The position numbers and the translations under genes are program-made. Shown piece by piece: positions 1 to 9,217 of a stretch of DNA of 64,000 nt (position 1 is the first letter of the stretch; each line of letters opens with the position of its first letter). The notes under the pieces are model-generated. The model did no database searches. It was not told the origin of the DNA and saw only the letters and a list, made by a program, of their open reading frames with translations. The stretch is from Burkholderiales bacterium PBB1 (GTDB lineage: Bacteria; Pseudomonadota; Gammaproteobacteria; Burkholderiales; Burkholderiaceae_C): assembly GCA_002255905.1 (NCBI GenBank), contig NKIN01000005.1, positions 124,001 to 188,000 on the forward strand. Direction: 5' to 3'.

Positions 1-532
1 CTTCAGCCACGCCGAGCGCATAGCTCAGCTTGCCATCGGCCACCTGGCCCCAGACCACCACGCCGTCGTCGCGACCGCGGAAGATGCCGCCGTTGTAGCC
101 GTAACGCGATGCCACGCTTTGCCAGTAGCCACCGCCCAGCGAGTAGTAGGCGCCCGCCATGTTGGCGCGGTCGCTGGGCGACAGCACCCGGCCGACCCAG
201 ACATTGAACTCAGGCGCGATGGTGAACTTCACCACGGCGTCCAGCACCTTGATCGTGTCGCCATCCTTTTCGGTGTTGAAGAAGCCGCTGATGTACTTGT
301 TCAGCGAACCGCCGAGGAAGATACGGGCGCTGTCCAGGCTGAAGTCGGACGAGTAGTTCTTGTTGTTCGTTGCGGCATCTTCGACGGCGCTGCCGCTGAA
401 GCGCATGCCGAAGCCGACGCTGATCGATTTGTCTTCGCCGAAACTGACGGTGGCGCCGGCGTGTGCATTCAATGAACACGCCGCCACTGCGGCGGCAAGC
501 GCCAGCTTTTTCACGCTTTGCTCTGTACGCAT
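1..532 (-). CDS. Outer membrane porin-like protein, N-terminal part (runs off the window)
   Basis: The open frame starts with ATG at 532 and continues without a stop past position 1, so only the first 177 residues are visible. Residues 1-25 form a Sec signal peptide: a basic start with KK, a hydrophobic alanine-rich core, and an AHA site before GATVSFG. The mature part alternates polar and hydrophobic residues, as beta strands do, and contains SARIFLGGSLNKYISGFF and NVWVGRVLSPSDRANM. This resembles phosphate-selective porin (OprO/OprP) or general porin-like proteins with a short-strand N-terminus. A purine-rich AAGGGG lies just upstream as ribosome binding site. No neighbour hints at the substrate. 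The protein is outer membrane by inference, and the exact porin family is uncertain because the C-terminal signature is missing. Confidence 0.7.
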   Translation of the reverse strand, partial: MRTEQSVKKLALAAAVAACSLNAHAGATVSFGEDKSISVGFGMRFSGSAVEDAATNNKNYSSDFSLDSARIFLGGSLNKYISGFFNTEKDGDTIKVLDAVVKFTIAPEFNVWVGRVLSPSDRANMAGAYYSLGGGYWQSVASRYGYNGGIFRGRDDGVVVWGQVADGKLSYALGVAE

Positions 533-724
533 CTCGTACCCCTTTTGATGTGAGTTGATCGAACTGGTCAATGCAGAAAACCTCGCGGTTACCTGACCAA
601 TCGAGAATGGGGGACGAGACAGAGAGGCGATATACGTCGAATGGCTTACATGTTGTGAGGACGACGAAGCCGCGATGGTGCGGCCCTGCACGACTTTGAC
701 GCGCCGAGCGTCCGATGCACCAGA

Positions 725-1186
725 TCAGTCCTTCGGCACCGGTCTGGGCTTGCCGAATCGGTCGATCGCCACATAGGTCAGGCTGGCGTCGGTGACCTTG
801 ACGATGTGCGGCATGGCCGGGTTGCGCTCGGCGTAGACCTCGACGTGCACCGTGATCGAGGTGGTGCCGATGCGCTCGACCCGCGCGTAGAAGCTCAGCA
901 GGTCGCCGACGCTGACGGGCTGCTTGAAGATGAAGCGGTTGACTGCCACCGTGGTCACGCGTCCGCGCGAGACACGCGCCGGCAGCACCGAGCCGGCAAT
1001 GTCCACCTGCGCCATGATCCAGCCGCCGAACACGCCGCCGCTCATGTTGGTGTCGGCGGGCATGGGCATCACCCGCATCACCAGGTTCGAATCGGGTGGC
1101 AGCTCGATCGGTGTGCTGACTTGCGATGGGTCCTCGCCAGAACCCCGGTTGCTGTCGGCCTCGGAGGCGGTCGTGTTCTGGGGCAT
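725..1186 (-). CDS. yciA: Acyl-CoA thioesterase, hotdog fold (YciA type)
   Basis: The product hydrolyses acyl-CoA to free acid and CoA in the cytoplasm. The 153-residue protein has the YciA-type signature ADTNMSGGVFGGWIMAQVD near residues 44-62, whose Asp and Gly-Gly helix form the hotdog active site, followed by VNRFIFKQPVSVGDLL and a beta-rich end. The frame stays open upstream to 1327, but ATG 1186 gives the usual family length with a short polar N-terminal extension. An alternative ATG at 1255 would overlap the divergent ABC exporter gene starting at 1254. The two genes are divergent, so the 67-base gap between ATG 1186 and ATG 1254 must hold both promoters. The family call is firm, but physiological substrates cannot be told from sequence. 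Confidence 0.88.
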   Translation of the reverse strand: MPQNTTASEADSNRGSGEDPSQVSTPIELPPDSNLVMRVMPMPADTNMSGGVFGGWIMAQVDIAGSVLPARVSRGRVTTVAVNRFIFKQPVSVGDLLSFYARVERIGTTSITVHVEVYAERNPAMPHIVKVTDASLTYVAIDRFGKPRPVPKD

Positions 1187-1253
1187 ATTGCGTGACCTGT
1201 GTTGGTGTGTCTGCGGTCCATTCTTCCATGTGGTTCTTTCTTTCGTCTGACTC

Positions 1254-3110
1254 ATGCGCCCTGCCACGCTGACCCCACCCCCGACTGCCGAGGCCGCTGC
1301 AGGCGCACCCCGCTCAGACTGGACCACGCTGAAGAAGCTGCTGCCCTACGTCTGGCAGTGGCGCTACCGGGTGGCGCTGGCACTGGCCTGCCTGATTGCC
1401 GCCAAGGTCGCCAACGTGGGCGTGCCGCTGGTGCTCAAGAGCCTGGTCGATGCGCTGGCCCTCAAGCCCGGCGACCCGCAGGCGGTGCTGGTGGTGCCGG
1501 TGGCGCTGCTGATCGGCTACGGCGCGCTGCGGTTGTCCATCACGCTGTTCACCGAGCTGCGCGAATTCCTGTTCTACCCGGTGGCCGCACGTATCGCCCG
1601 ACGCATCGGTCTGGAGACCTTCGACCACCTGCTCAGCTTGAGCCTGCGCTTTCACCTCGAGCGCCAGACGGGTGGCGTCTCGCGCGACATCGACCGCGGT
1701 GCGCGCTCGATCCAGTCGCTGTTGAACTACCTGATCTACAACATCGTGCCCACGCTGGTCGAGATCACGCTGGTCATCAGCTTGCTGTCGGCCAAGTTCG
1801 ATGGCTGGTTCGCTGCCATCACCTTCAGCGCACTGCTGCTGTACATCGCCTTCACCGTGACGGTGACCGAATGGCGCACCGCGTTCCGGCGCGCGATGAA
1901 CGAGCAGGACTCGAAGGCCAGCACCAAGGCGGTCGATGCCTTGATCAATTACGAAACGGTCAAGTACTTCAGCAACGAGAAGTTCGAGCAGGCGCGCTAC
2001 GACGAGAACCTGCAGCGGTTGGAGCGCGCGTCGATCAAGTCGCAGACCTCGCTGTCGGTGCTGAACCTGGGCCAGAGCCTGATCATCGCCACCGCGGTGA
2101 CGCTGCTGGTGTGGCGCGCCACCGAGGGTGTGGTCGCCGGCACGATGACGCTGGGCGACCTGGTGCTGGTCAACGCGCTGATGATCCAGCTCTACATCCC
2201 GCTGAATTTCCTGGGCGTGATCTACCGCGAGATCAAGCAGTCGATCATCGACATGGAGAAGATGTTCTCGCTGCTCGGCCAGAACCGCGAGGTGGCCGAC
2301 GCACCGGGGGCGCATCCCCTGGCCATCGAAGGCACGGGCGCCGAGGTTCGATTCCGCAATGTGCGTTTCGGCTACGACCCCGACCGCACCATCCTGCACG
2401 ACATCAGCTTCGACATTCCGGCGGGCAAGACGGTGGCGGTGGTCGGTCCCTCGGGTTCGGGCAAGAGCACGCTGGCGCGGCTGATGTTCCGCTTCTACGA
2501 CGTGTCGGCCGGCCGCATCGAGATCGCCGGCCAGGACATCCGAGCGGTCACCCAGCACAGCCTGCGCCAGGCCATCGGCATCGTGCCGCAGGACACCGTG
2601 CTGTTCAACGACACCATCGAATACAACATTGCCTACGGCCGCACCACGGCCGCGCGCACCGAGGTCGAGGCGGCCGCGCAGGCCGCGCACATCCACAGCT
2701 TCATCGCATCGACCCCGAAGGGCTACGACACGATGGTGGGCGAGCGTGGCCTGAAGCTCTCGGGCGGAGAAAAGCAGCGGGTGGCGATTGCCCGCACGCT
2801 GCTGAAGGCGCCGCCGATACTGATCTTCGACGAGGCGACCTCGGCGCTCGATTCCGCCAACGAGCGCGCCATCCAGGCCGAACTGCAGGGCGTGGCGCAG
2901 AACAAGACGACGCTGGTCATTGCGCACCGGCTGTCGACCGTGGTCGATGCGCACCAGATCCTGGTGATGGACCACGGCCGCATCGTGGAGCGCGGCTCGC
3001 ACGCCGAGCTGCTCGCCCTGGACGCGCGCTACGCGCAGATGTGGCGGTTACAGCAAAGTCGCCAGGACGGCCCGGACGCCGCGCCCGCCACCGAAGCAGC
3101 AACACCGTGA
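1254..3110 (+). CDS. Atm1-type ABC exporter, fused membrane and ATPase domains
   Basis: This is a half-size ABC exporter of 618 residues that would work as a homodimer in the inner membrane. Residues 30-340 hold about six membrane helices. They include NYETVKYFSNEKFE, a signature of the Atm1/ABCB7 branch that exports glutathione-linked metal or sulfur species, rather than the lipid A flippase MsbA. The nucleotide-binding half has Walker [10 protein letters not shown] near residue 398, the Q-loop in GIVPQDTVLFN, signature LSGGEKQR near 502, Walker B ILIFDEATSALD near 522 and the switch His in IAHRLST near 555. All ATPase residues are present. It is divergent from the thioesterase gene. The branch assignment comes from motif recognition, so the substrate is inference. 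Confidence 0.88.
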   Translation: MRPATLTPPPTAEAAAGAPRSDWTTLKKLLPYVWQWRYRVALALACLIAAKVANVGVPLVLKSLVDALALKPGDPQAVLVVPVALLIGYGALRLSITLFTELREFLFYPVAARIARRIGLETFDHLLSLSLRFHLERQTGGVSRDIDRGARSIQSLLNYLIYNIVPTLVEITLVISLLSAKFDGWFAAITFSALLLYIAFTVTVTEWRTAFRRAMNEQDSKASTKAVDALINYETVKYFSNEKFEQARYDENLQRLERASIKSQTSLSVLNLGQSLIIATAVTLLVWRATEGVVAGTMTLGDLVLVNALMIQLYIPLNFLGVIYREIKQSIIDMEKMFSLLGQNREVADAPGAHPLAIEGTGAEVRFRNVRFGYDPDRTILHDISFDIPAGKTVAVVGPSGSGKSTLARLMFRFYDVSAGRIEIAGQDIRAVTQHSLRQAIGIVPQDTVLFNDTIEYNIAYGRTTAARTEVEAAAQAAHIHSFIASTPKGYDTMVGERGLKLSGGEKQRVAIARTLLKAPPILIFDEATSALDSANERAIQAELQGVAQNKTTLVIAHRLSTVVDAHQILVMDHGRIVERGSHAELLALDARYAQMWRLQQSRQDGPDAAPATEAATP

Positions 3111-3234
3111 CACCGCCGCTGGCATGAAGGTTGCGCCGTTGTTGGGTATCGGTATTGGCGCGGTATCCAAATGTCGGGCCTTGTGGTCACATCCCGAGTG
3201 TCCCGATACGAGTCCCACTTCCTTTGGAACGACC

Positions 3235-4125
3235 ATGAAAAAATCCCTCATTGCCTTGTCTGCTGCGTTGACGCTGGGCATCGCCCAGGCCGACACGCTG
3301 ACGAAGATCAAGGACAGCGGCGCCGTCACCATGGGCGTGCGCGAGTCATCGGGTGCGCTGAGCTACACACTGGGCGACGGCAAGTACGTGGGCTACCACG
3401 TCGAGATCTGTGAGCGCGTGATCAAGGCGGTGCAGAAGCAGCTGGGTCTGACAGCGCTGGTCACGCGCTACCAACCTGTCACCTCCCAGAACCGCGTCCC
3501 GCTGGTGCAGAACGGCACGGTCGACATCGAGTGCGGCTCCACCACCAACAACACCGCGCGGCAGCGTGATGTCAGCTTTGCCGTCACGACCTATGTGGAG
3601 GAGGTGCGCATCGCCACCAAGGTCAGTTCCGGCATCACCAGCATCTCGCAGCTCAACGGCAAGAAGGTGGCCACGACCACCGGCACGACCTCGGTGCTGA
3701 CGCTGCGAAAGAACGAGCGCGCCAGCGGCATGAACTTCGACGAGGTTTATGGCAAGGACCACGCCGACAGCTTCTTGCTGATGGAGAGCGGCCGTGCGGA
3801 CGCCTTTGTGATGGACGGTCAGATCCTGGCGGGGTTGATCTCCAAGGCCAAGAACCCTGCCGAATTCAGGATCGTCGGAGAGGTGCTGTCGGTCGAGCCG
3901 ATCGCCATCATGTTCCGCAAGGACGACCCGGCATTCAAGACGGTCGTCGACGCCACCATCATCGGCATGATGAAGTCCGGCGAGTTGGCGAAGATCTATG
4001 ACAAGTGGTTCATGCAGCCCATCCCGCCGGCCAACACCAAGGTCGGTCTTCCGTTGTCCGAGGCCACCAAGGCCGCCTGGGCCGCGCCCAACGACAAGCC
4101 GATGGAAGACTACGCCAAGAAGTGA
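3235..4125 (+). CDS. gltI: Glutamate/aspartate ABC transporter substrate-binding protein
   Basis: This is the periplasmic binding protein of a polar amino acid importer, first gene of gltIJKL. The 296-residue product starts at ATG 3235 with a signal peptide (KK, hydrophobic core, cut after AQA near residue 19). The mature protein is of the bacterial type 3 solute-binding family: LTKIKDSGAVTMGVRESSG opens the first lobe, and IECGSTTNNTARQRDVSFA is the hallmark of the GltI/AatJ group. The frame extends upstream to 3124, but that extension lacks a signal sequence and has the character of a leader region. The leader 3111-3234 contains a possible -10 TATCCA near 3164 with TTGGGT about 16 bases before it. 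Permease and ATPase genes follow directly. Confidence 0.92.
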   Translation: MKKSLIALSAALTLGIAQADTLTKIKDSGAVTMGVRESSGALSYTLGDGKYVGYHVEICERVIKAVQKQLGLTALVTRYQPVTSQNRVPLVQNGTVDIECGSTTNNTARQRDVSFAVTTYVEEVRIATKVSSGITSISQLNGKKVATTTGTTSVLTLRKNERASGMNFDEVYGKDHADSFLLMESGRADAFVMDGQILAGLISKAKNPAEFRIVGEVLSVEPIAIMFRKDDPAFKTVVDATIIGMMKSGELAKIYDKWFMQPIPPANTKVGLPLSEATKAAWAAPNDKPMEDYAKK

Positions 4126-4181
4126 ACGTGCCCACGCTGCTGTCGCCGCGCTGACTGCAACAAGGACACACGGAGCCCACC

Positions 4182-4928
4182 TTGGCAAGCACTTGGGATT
4201 GGCAGGTCTTCTGCAAGGACACCCTCGAGGGCCAGATTCAGCCTGGTTGCTTCGGCAGCCACGGCGACATCACCTACCTCGATTGGCTGTTGTCGGCCTG
4301 GGGCTGGACGCTGTCGGTGTCGCTGTTGGCGCTGATCGTGGCACTGTCTCTCGGTGCCCTGATGGGCGTGCTGCGCACGGCGCCCAGCAAGGGCTTGATG
4401 TTCCTCGGCAATGCCTGGACCGAGCTGTTTCGCAACATCCCGCTGCTGGTGCAGGTCTTCCTCTGGTACTACGTGCTCCCGGAACTGATTCCGCCACTGA
4501 AGCAGGTGTCGAGTTTCGTGCTGATGGTGTTCGCACTGGGTTTCTTCACCTCGGCACGCGTTGCCGAGCAGGTGAGGGCTGGCATTCAGGCACTGCCCAA
4601 GGGCCAGCGCCAGGCCGGTCTGGCGATGGGCCTGACACTGCCTCAGACGTACCGCTACGTGCTGCTGCCGATGGCGTTTCGCATCGTCATTCCGCCGCTC
4701 ACCAGCGAGTCGATGAACATCGTGAAGAACTCGTCGGTGGCGTTCGCGATCAGCATCGCCGAGTTGACGATGTTTGCGCGACAGGCCGGTGAGGAAACCT
4801 CGCGCAATGTCGAGATCTACCTGGCCGTGACGGGGCTGTATTTCCTGTCGGCCTTCATCATCAACCGGATCGCCTTGCTCATAGAGCGGCGCGTGCAGGT
4901 GCCGGGCATGATCGGTGGTGCCCGATGA
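4182..4928 (+). CDS. gltJ: Glutamate/aspartate ABC transporter permease GltJ
   Basis: This is one of two inner membrane permease subunits of the gltIJKL importer, 248 residues long. It begins with TTG at 4182; GGAG a few bases upstream serves as ribosome binding site, and no nearby ATG fits the frame. The first 35 residues (STWDWQVFCKDTLEG onward) resemble the soluble N-terminal stretch usual for GltJ. At least four hydrophobic helices follow, and the cytoplasmic EAA-type loop EQVRAGIQALPKGQRQAGLA docks on the ATPase. The stop codon overlaps the start of gltK by ATGA, so translation is likely coupled. Confidence 0.92.
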   Translation: MASTWDWQVFCKDTLEGQIQPGCFGSHGDITYLDWLLSAWGWTLSVSLLALIVALSLGALMGVLRTAPSKGLMFLGNAWTELFRNIPLLVQVFLWYYVLPELIPPLKQVSSFVLMVFALGFFTSARVAEQVRAGIQALPKGQRQAGLAMGLTLPQTYRYVLLPMAFRIVIPPLTSESMNIVKNSSVAFAISIAELTMFARQAGEETSRNVEIYLAVTGLYFLSAFIINRIALLIERRVQVPGMIGGAR

Positions 4929-5590
4929 ACCTCGACTTCGGCTTTCTCGACGCGAACGTCGTCTCCAGTTTCATCCTCAACGGGCTGTATTTCTCGCTGC
5001 AGCTGACCGCCATCGCGATGGTGGGTGGCATCGCGCTCGGCACGGTGCTGGCGCTGATGCGGCTGTCGGGCAAGCCGTGGCTGGTGCTGCCGGCCTCGGC
5101 CTATGTGACCGTGCTGCGCTCGATCCCGCTGGTGATGGTGATCCTGTGGTTCTTTCTGCTGATCCCGTTGCTGATCGGCCGGCCGATGGGAGCCGAGCTC
5201 AGCGCCATCATCACCTTCACCGTGTTCGAGGCGGCGTACTACTCGGAGATTATGCGGGCGGGCATCCAGTCGGTGCCCAAGGGGCAGGTGTACGCCGGCT
5301 ATGCCGTGGGCATGAGCTACGCGCAGACGATGCAGCTGGTGGTGCTGCCGCAGGCCTTTCGCAACATGCTGCCGGTGCTGATGACCCAGACCATCATCCT
5401 GTTCCAGGACACCTCGCTGGTCTACGCCATCGGCGCCTATGACCTGCTCAAGGGCTTCGAGATCGCCGGGAAAAACTTCAATCGCCCGGTCGAGACCTAC
5501 CTCGTCGCGGCGCTCGTGTACTTCGTGATCTGCTTCAGTCTGTCGATGGCCGTGCGCCGCCTTCAGAGCAAGATCGCCATCATCCGCTAG
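4925..5590 (+). CDS. gltK: Glutamate/aspartate ABC transporter permease GltK
   Basis: This is the second permease subunit, 221 residues, pairing with GltJ to form the translocation path. It opens with NLDFGFLDANVVSSFILNGL, typical of GltK, and has about five membrane helices. The EAA loop reads EIMRAGIQSVPKGQVYAGYA and is close to that of GltJ, consistent with an old duplication. Its ATG at 4925 overlaps the gltJ stop, and the ATPase gene starts 9 bases after its own stop. The order I-J-K-L matches the enterobacterial operon. Confidence 0.93.
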   Translation: MNLDFGFLDANVVSSFILNGLYFSLQLTAIAMVGGIALGTVLALMRLSGKPWLVLPASAYVTVLRSIPLVMVILWFFLLIPLLIGRPMGAELSAIITFTVFEAAYYSEIMRAGIQSVPKGQVYAGYAVGMSYAQTMQLVVLPQAFRNMLPVLMTQTIILFQDTSLVYAIGAYDLLKGFEIAGKNFNRPVETYLVAALVYFVICFSLSMAVRRLQSKIAIIR

Positions 5591-5599
5591 GAAGCTCCG

Positions 5600-6334
5600 A
5601 TGATCGACATCCAGAACGTCTCCAAGTGGTACGGCAGCTTTCAGGTGCTGACCGACTGCTCCACGTCGATTCAGAAGGGCGAGGTTGTCGTGGTCTGCGG
5701 CCCGTCGGGGTCGGGCAAGAGCACGTTGATCAAGACGGTCAACGCGCTGGAGCCCTTCCAGAAGGGCGACATCGTGGTCGATGGCATCAGCATCGCCGAC
5801 CCGAAGACCCACCTGCCGACACTGCGCGCGCGGGTGGGCATGGTGTTCCAGCATTTCGAGTTGTTCCCCCACCTGACGGTCACCGAGAACCTGACGCTTG
5901 CGCAGATCCGCGTGCTCAAGCGCAGTCCGGACGATGCCAAGGTGCGCGGGTTGAAGATGCTCGACCGCGTCGGGCTGATGGTGCACAAGGACAAGTTCCC
6001 CGGCCAGCTCTCCGGCGGCCAGCAGCAACGCGTGGCGATTGCGCGCGCGCTCAGCATGGACCCGATCGTGATGCTGTTCGACGAGCCCACGTCGGCGCTC
6101 GACCCTGAAATGGTGGGCGAGGTGCTCGACGTGATGGTGCAGCTGGCCCAGGAAGGCATGACGATGATGTGCGTCACCCACGAGATGGGCTTCGCGCGCA
6201 AGGTCAGCCACCGTGTGATCTTCATGGACGCGGGCAAGATCGTCGAGGACTGTTCACGGGAAGACTTCTTCGGCCAGCCCGAGCAACGCTCGCCGCGTGC
6301 CAAGGAGTTCCTCTCGAAGATCCTGCAGCACTGA
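5600..6334 (+). CDS. gltL: Glutamate/aspartate ABC transporter ATPase GltL
   Basis: This is the cytoplasmic ATP-hydrolysing subunit of the importer, 244 residues, the normal size for polar amino acid ABC ATPases. Walker A is GPSGSGKST at residues 34-42. The Q-loop lies in [15 protein letters not shown]. The signature is [15 protein letters not shown] near residue 137, Walker B is [16 protein letters not shown], and the H-loop is [11 protein letters not shown]. All catalytic residues are intact. It closes the gltIJKL operon. A 61-base gap separates it from pyrC, which appears to have its own promoter. Confidence 0.95.
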   Translation: MIDIQNVSKWYGSFQVLTDCSTSIQKGEVVVVCGPSGSGKSTLIKTVNALEPFQKGDIVVDGISIADPKTHLPTLRARVGMVFQHFELFPHLTVTENLTLAQIRVLKRSPDDAKVRGLKMLDRVGLMVHKDKFPGQLSGGQQQRVAIARALSMDPIVMLFDEPTSALDPEMVGEVLDVMVQLAQEGMTMMCVTHEMGFARKVSHRVIFMDAGKIVEDCSREDFFGQPEQRSPRAKEFLSKILQH

Positions 6335-6383
6335 GCTTCCGCGGCGCTCGCCGGCACATGGATCGGGGCCACGAAGCGCGATG

Positions 6384-6395
6384 CAAAATCGCCGG
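6384..6395 (+). promoter_or_regulatory. Possible -10 element placing the pyrC transcript start on the ATG
   Basis: TGCAAAAT ends at 6389, and exactly six bases later comes ATG 6396. If CAAAAT acts as the -10 hexamer, transcription would begin at or next to the A of the start codon. The hexamer lacks the first consensus T and I see no good -35, so this is the weakest member of a set of similar arrangements in the window (lpxC, yqgE, bioC, comF). Confidence 0.3.
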
Positions 6396-7439
6396 ATGAC
6401 CTCGCTGACATCGACACTGACGCTGCGGCGCCCCGACGACTGGCACCTGCACCTGCGCGACGGCGCGGCGCTGGCCGCCGTGCTGCCCGATACCGCACGG
6501 CAGTTCGCCCGGGCGATCGTGATGCCCAACCTGAAGCCTCCGGTGACCACCACCGCGCAGGCGCTGGCCTATGCCGGGCGCATCCGTGCGGCACTGCCCG
6601 CAGGCCTGGCGTTCGAGCCGCTGATGACCCTGTACCTGACCGATCGCCAGCCTCCTGACGAGATCGTGCGCGCGAAGGAGGCCGGCATCGTCGCGGTCAA
6701 GCTCTACCCGGCCGGTGCCACCACCAACAGCGACGCCGGCGTCACCGATCTGCGCCTGACCTACCCCACCCTCGAAGCGATGCAGCTCGCCGGCATGCCG
6801 CTGCTGGTGCACGGCGAGGTGACCGATGCCGACATCGACCTGTTCGACCGCGAAGCCGTGTTCATCGACACCAAGCTGATCCCGCTGCGCCGTGACTTCC
6901 CCGAGCTGAAGATCGTGTTCGAGCACATCACCACCCGCGAGGCCGCGCAGTACGTCGCCTCGGCCGGCGTGCACACCGCCGCCACGCTGACGGCGCACCA
7001 CCTGCTCTACAACCGCAATGCGCTGTTCACGGGTGGCGTGCGGCCCCATTACTACTGCCTGCCGGTGCTCAAGCGGGAGGTGCACCGCCAGGCGCTCGTC
7101 GCGGCAGCCACCTCGGGCAGCGACCGCTTCTTTCTCGGTACCGACAGCGCTCCCCACGCCGCCCACCTGAAGGAGCATCCGTGCGGCTGTGCTGGCTGCT
7201 ACACCGCGCTGTCGGCGATCGAGCTGTATGCCGAGGCCTTCGAGGCGGCAGGCGCACTCGACCAACTGGAGGCGTTCGCCAGCGTACACGGCCCGACGTT
7301 CTATGGCCTGCCGCTCAACACCGGCAAGATCACCCTGCGCCGTGAGGCCTGGACGCTGCCCGAATCGCTGCCTTACGGCGACAGCCAGCTCAAGCCGCTG
7401 CGTGGTGGTGAAACCCTTTCCTGGCGTTTGATCGCCTGA
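6396..7439 (+). CDS. pyrC: Dihydroorotase, class II (catalytic PyrC)
   Basis: It converts carbamoyl-aspartate to dihydroorotate, step three of pyrimidine synthesis. The 347-residue length equals the E. coli class II enzyme. Both zinc sites are complete: the HxH pair in WHLHLRDG (residues 17 and 19), the carboxylated Lys in [13 protein letters not shown] near 102, His in LVHGEV near 138, His in FEHITT near 177, and the Asp of TDSAPH near 250. ATG 6396 was chosen for family length, though an in-frame ATG at 6381 would add five residues. This is the enzymatically competent copy; the dihydroorotase-like gene at 55393 lacks metal ligands. The gene is not clustered with other pyr genes. Confidence 0.96.
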   Translation: MTSLTSTLTLRRPDDWHLHLRDGAALAAVLPDTARQFARAIVMPNLKPPVTTTAQALAYAGRIRAALPAGLAFEPLMTLYLTDRQPPDEIVRAKEAGIVAVKLYPAGATTNSDAGVTDLRLTYPTLEAMQLAGMPLLVHGEVTDADIDLFDREAVFIDTKLIPLRRDFPELKIVFEHITTREAAQYVASAGVHTAATLTAHHLLYNRNALFTGGVRPHYYCLPVLKREVHRQALVAAATSGSDRFFLGTDSAPHAAHLKEHPCGCAGCYTALSAIELYAEAFEAAGALDQLEAFASVHGPTFYGLPLNTGKITLRREAWTLPESLPYGDSQLKPLRGGETLSWRLIA

Positions 7440-7452
7440 ACCTGGACCCTGC

Positions 7453-8421
7453 ATGGACACTCACCACCGCATTGCGCTGCTGATCGATGCCGACAATGTT
7501 TCCATCGATGTGCTGCGGCAGATCCTGCACCGGCTGAACCTCACCGGCGACCGCCTGCAGCATCGCCGCGCGTATGGCAGCGTGCAGAAGGCGGCCGAGT
7601 TCGCCGAGATCTGCCGCGACCATGCGATCCGCTTCCTGCCCAGCACCTTCGCCGGGCCGAATGCGACCGACATCGCGATGGCGATCGACGCGATCGAGCT
7701 GGTGCTGCGCCAGCCTGTCGACGAGGTGGTGATCGTGTCGTCGGACATGGACTACTCGCCGCTGATCGTGCGCTTGCGCGAACTGGGCTGCCGCGTCACC
7801 GGCTACGGCCAGGCCGGCAAGTCCGGGCGTGACATCGAACGCGACTACGAGCGGGTGTATGACTGCTTCGAGGTGGTCGGGCCGAGCAAGGCGCGGCCAG
7901 CACCGGCAGGCCGCGCGCCCGCCCGCTCCGCCGATCGCCGCCGGCCAGCCGACAAGGCGCCTCCGGCTGTCCCCGTGGCAACTGCCGAGCTGCCGGCACC
8001 CGTGCGCGGGCGCTCACCCCGATCGCGGGTGGCCATTCCCGCCCCACTGCCCGCACCCGTGACGGTGGCTGCGACGCCCGCAGCAGAGCCGGCGGCAGTG
8101 GCCGAGGCCGAGCCCGCGCCGGCCCGCACGGCGTCGTCACGGCGCCGATCGAAGGCGAAGGCAGCGCCGGCTGCCGAGGCCGTGTCGCACGCCTTGCCGC
8201 CGGCCGTGGACGCGGTGCTCGAGGCCTGTCCCGATCTGCGCGGCGGTGCGCCGGTGCGCCTGAACGGTGTGGCGGTGGCGCTGCGCGAGCGCGGGCTGCT
8301 GACCAAGAGCGGCAAGACCACCTCCTTCTTCAAGAAGCTGGAGGCGCATTTCGCACTGCTGCCGGCAGACAAGCCGGAGTCGGTGCGTTTTCTCGGCGCC
8401 GGCACGGACGTGACCGGCTGA
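7453..8421 (+). CDS. NYN-domain RNase-like protein with C-terminal LOTUS (OST-HTH) domain
   Basis: The 322-residue protein has a NYN/LabA nuclease-like domain at residues 1-140. Acidic residues expected at a PIN-like active site are visible in LLIDADNVS, NATDIAMAIDAIEL and SSDMDYSPL. A low-complexity Ala/Pro/Arg linker spans about residues 145-235. The last 80 residues (AVDAVLEACPDLRGGAPV to the end) look like an OST-HTH/LOTUS RNA-binding domain. The family suggests cytoplasmic RNA cleavage or RNA binding, but no substrate is known from the sequence. It lies 13 bases after pyrC and 4 bases before the next gene, so the three are probably co-transcribed. Confidence 0.82.
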   Translation: MDTHHRIALLIDADNVSIDVLRQILHRLNLTGDRLQHRRAYGSVQKAAEFAEICRDHAIRFLPSTFAGPNATDIAMAIDAIELVLRQPVDEVVIVSSDMDYSPLIVRLRELGCRVTGYGQAGKSGRDIERDYERVYDCFEVVGPSKARPAPAGRAPARSADRRRPADKAPPAVPVATAELPAPVRGRSPRSRVAIPAPLPAPVTVAATPAAEPAAVAEAEPAPARTASSRRRSKAKAAPAAEAVSHALPPAVDAVLEACPDLRGGAPVRLNGVAVALRERGLLTKSGKTTSFFKKLEAHFALLPADKPESVRFLGAGTDVTG

Positions 8422-8425
8422 GGGC

Positions 8426-9187
8426 GTGCCACCGGTGGAAGGGCCGGCGGTCGATTGGTCAGCACCCTGGCTTGCGCCGTACCGCGCGGTCGGTGAGCCT
8501 GTCACCCGGGCTGTCGCTTCAGGGGTGTCGCTGGTCGAAGCCTTGAATTGCACCGGGGAGCTGCTGCCGCGCTTTGTCGATCAGTCCGTGCTGCCTGCTG
8601 GCGAGCCCTACGAGGCGTTCATCGCCCGTACCGGTTGCGTGCCGACCCGCCAGGTGTCCCACGACCTGTTCAATGCGCTGGTGTGGCGTGTGCACCCGCG
8701 CCTGAAGACCCACCTGAACACCCTGCAGGTCCAACAGATCGAACGTGTGGGCGTCGGCCCGGTGCGCGGCGCGGTGAGAGACGCGCTGACGCTGTTCGAC
8801 GAGAACGCCGCCTGGCTGCAGGCGCCCGCGCCGCTGATCGACGCGCTGCGACAGCGCGACTGGACGCAGCTGTTCGTCACCCAGCGCGCGCTCTGGCGCG
8901 ACGCCCGGCTGGTGCTGGTGGGCCACGCCCTACTCGACAAGCTGCTGCAGCCGCGCAAGGCGATCACCGCGCACGTGTGGGTGGTGCCACCGGACGCGGC
9001 CGATCCGGCGGCATGGTTGGTCGAGCGGTTGACGCCCGACCTGCTGACGCGCAAGCCCTGGCTGCCCTTGCCCGTGCTCGGCGTGCCCGGCTGGTGGAAC
9101 TCCAACGAGCAGATCGGCTTCTATGACGATGCCGCGGTGTTTCGCCGGCCGCTGCCGACCTTGAAAAAGGGTGCGCCGACCGCATAA
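8426..9187 (+). CDS. DUF3025 family protein of unknown function
   Basis: This is a 253-residue protein starting at GTG 8426, four bases after the NYN gene. The conserved stretches SHDLFNALVWRVHPRLK, ALTLFDENAAWL and the C-terminal WWNSNEQIGFYDDAAVFR are those of the DUF3025 family found in beta- and gammaproteobacteria. It has no signal peptide or membrane helix, so it is likely cytoplasmic. No biochemical role is established for the family to my knowledge, and none can be read from the residues. Its position between the NYN gene and htpX does not define a pathway. Confidence 0.8.
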   Translation: MPPVEGPAVDWSAPWLAPYRAVGEPVTRAVASGVSLVEALNCTGELLPRFVDQSVLPAGEPYEAFIARTGCVPTRQVSHDLFNALVWRVHPRLKTHLNTLQVQQIERVGVGPVRGAVRDALTLFDENAAWLQAPAPLIDALRQRDWTQLFVTQRALWRDARLVLVGHALLDKLLQPRKAITAHVWVVPPDAADPAAWLVERLTPDLLTRKPWLPLPVLGVPGWWNSNEQIGFYDDAAVFRRPLPTLKKGAPTA

Positions 9188-9217
9188 CCCTCTGGCCTCG
9201 TTGTTTTGAAGGACACC

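Noticed and set aside
1187-1327. Longer N-terminus for the thioesterase
   Set aside because: It would overlap the divergent exporter start and adds non-homologous residues; ATG 1186 gives the family length.
1314-3002. 562-codon minus-strand open frame across the ABC exporter
   Set aside because: It is an antisense shadow; the exporter has all ATPase motifs on the plus strand.
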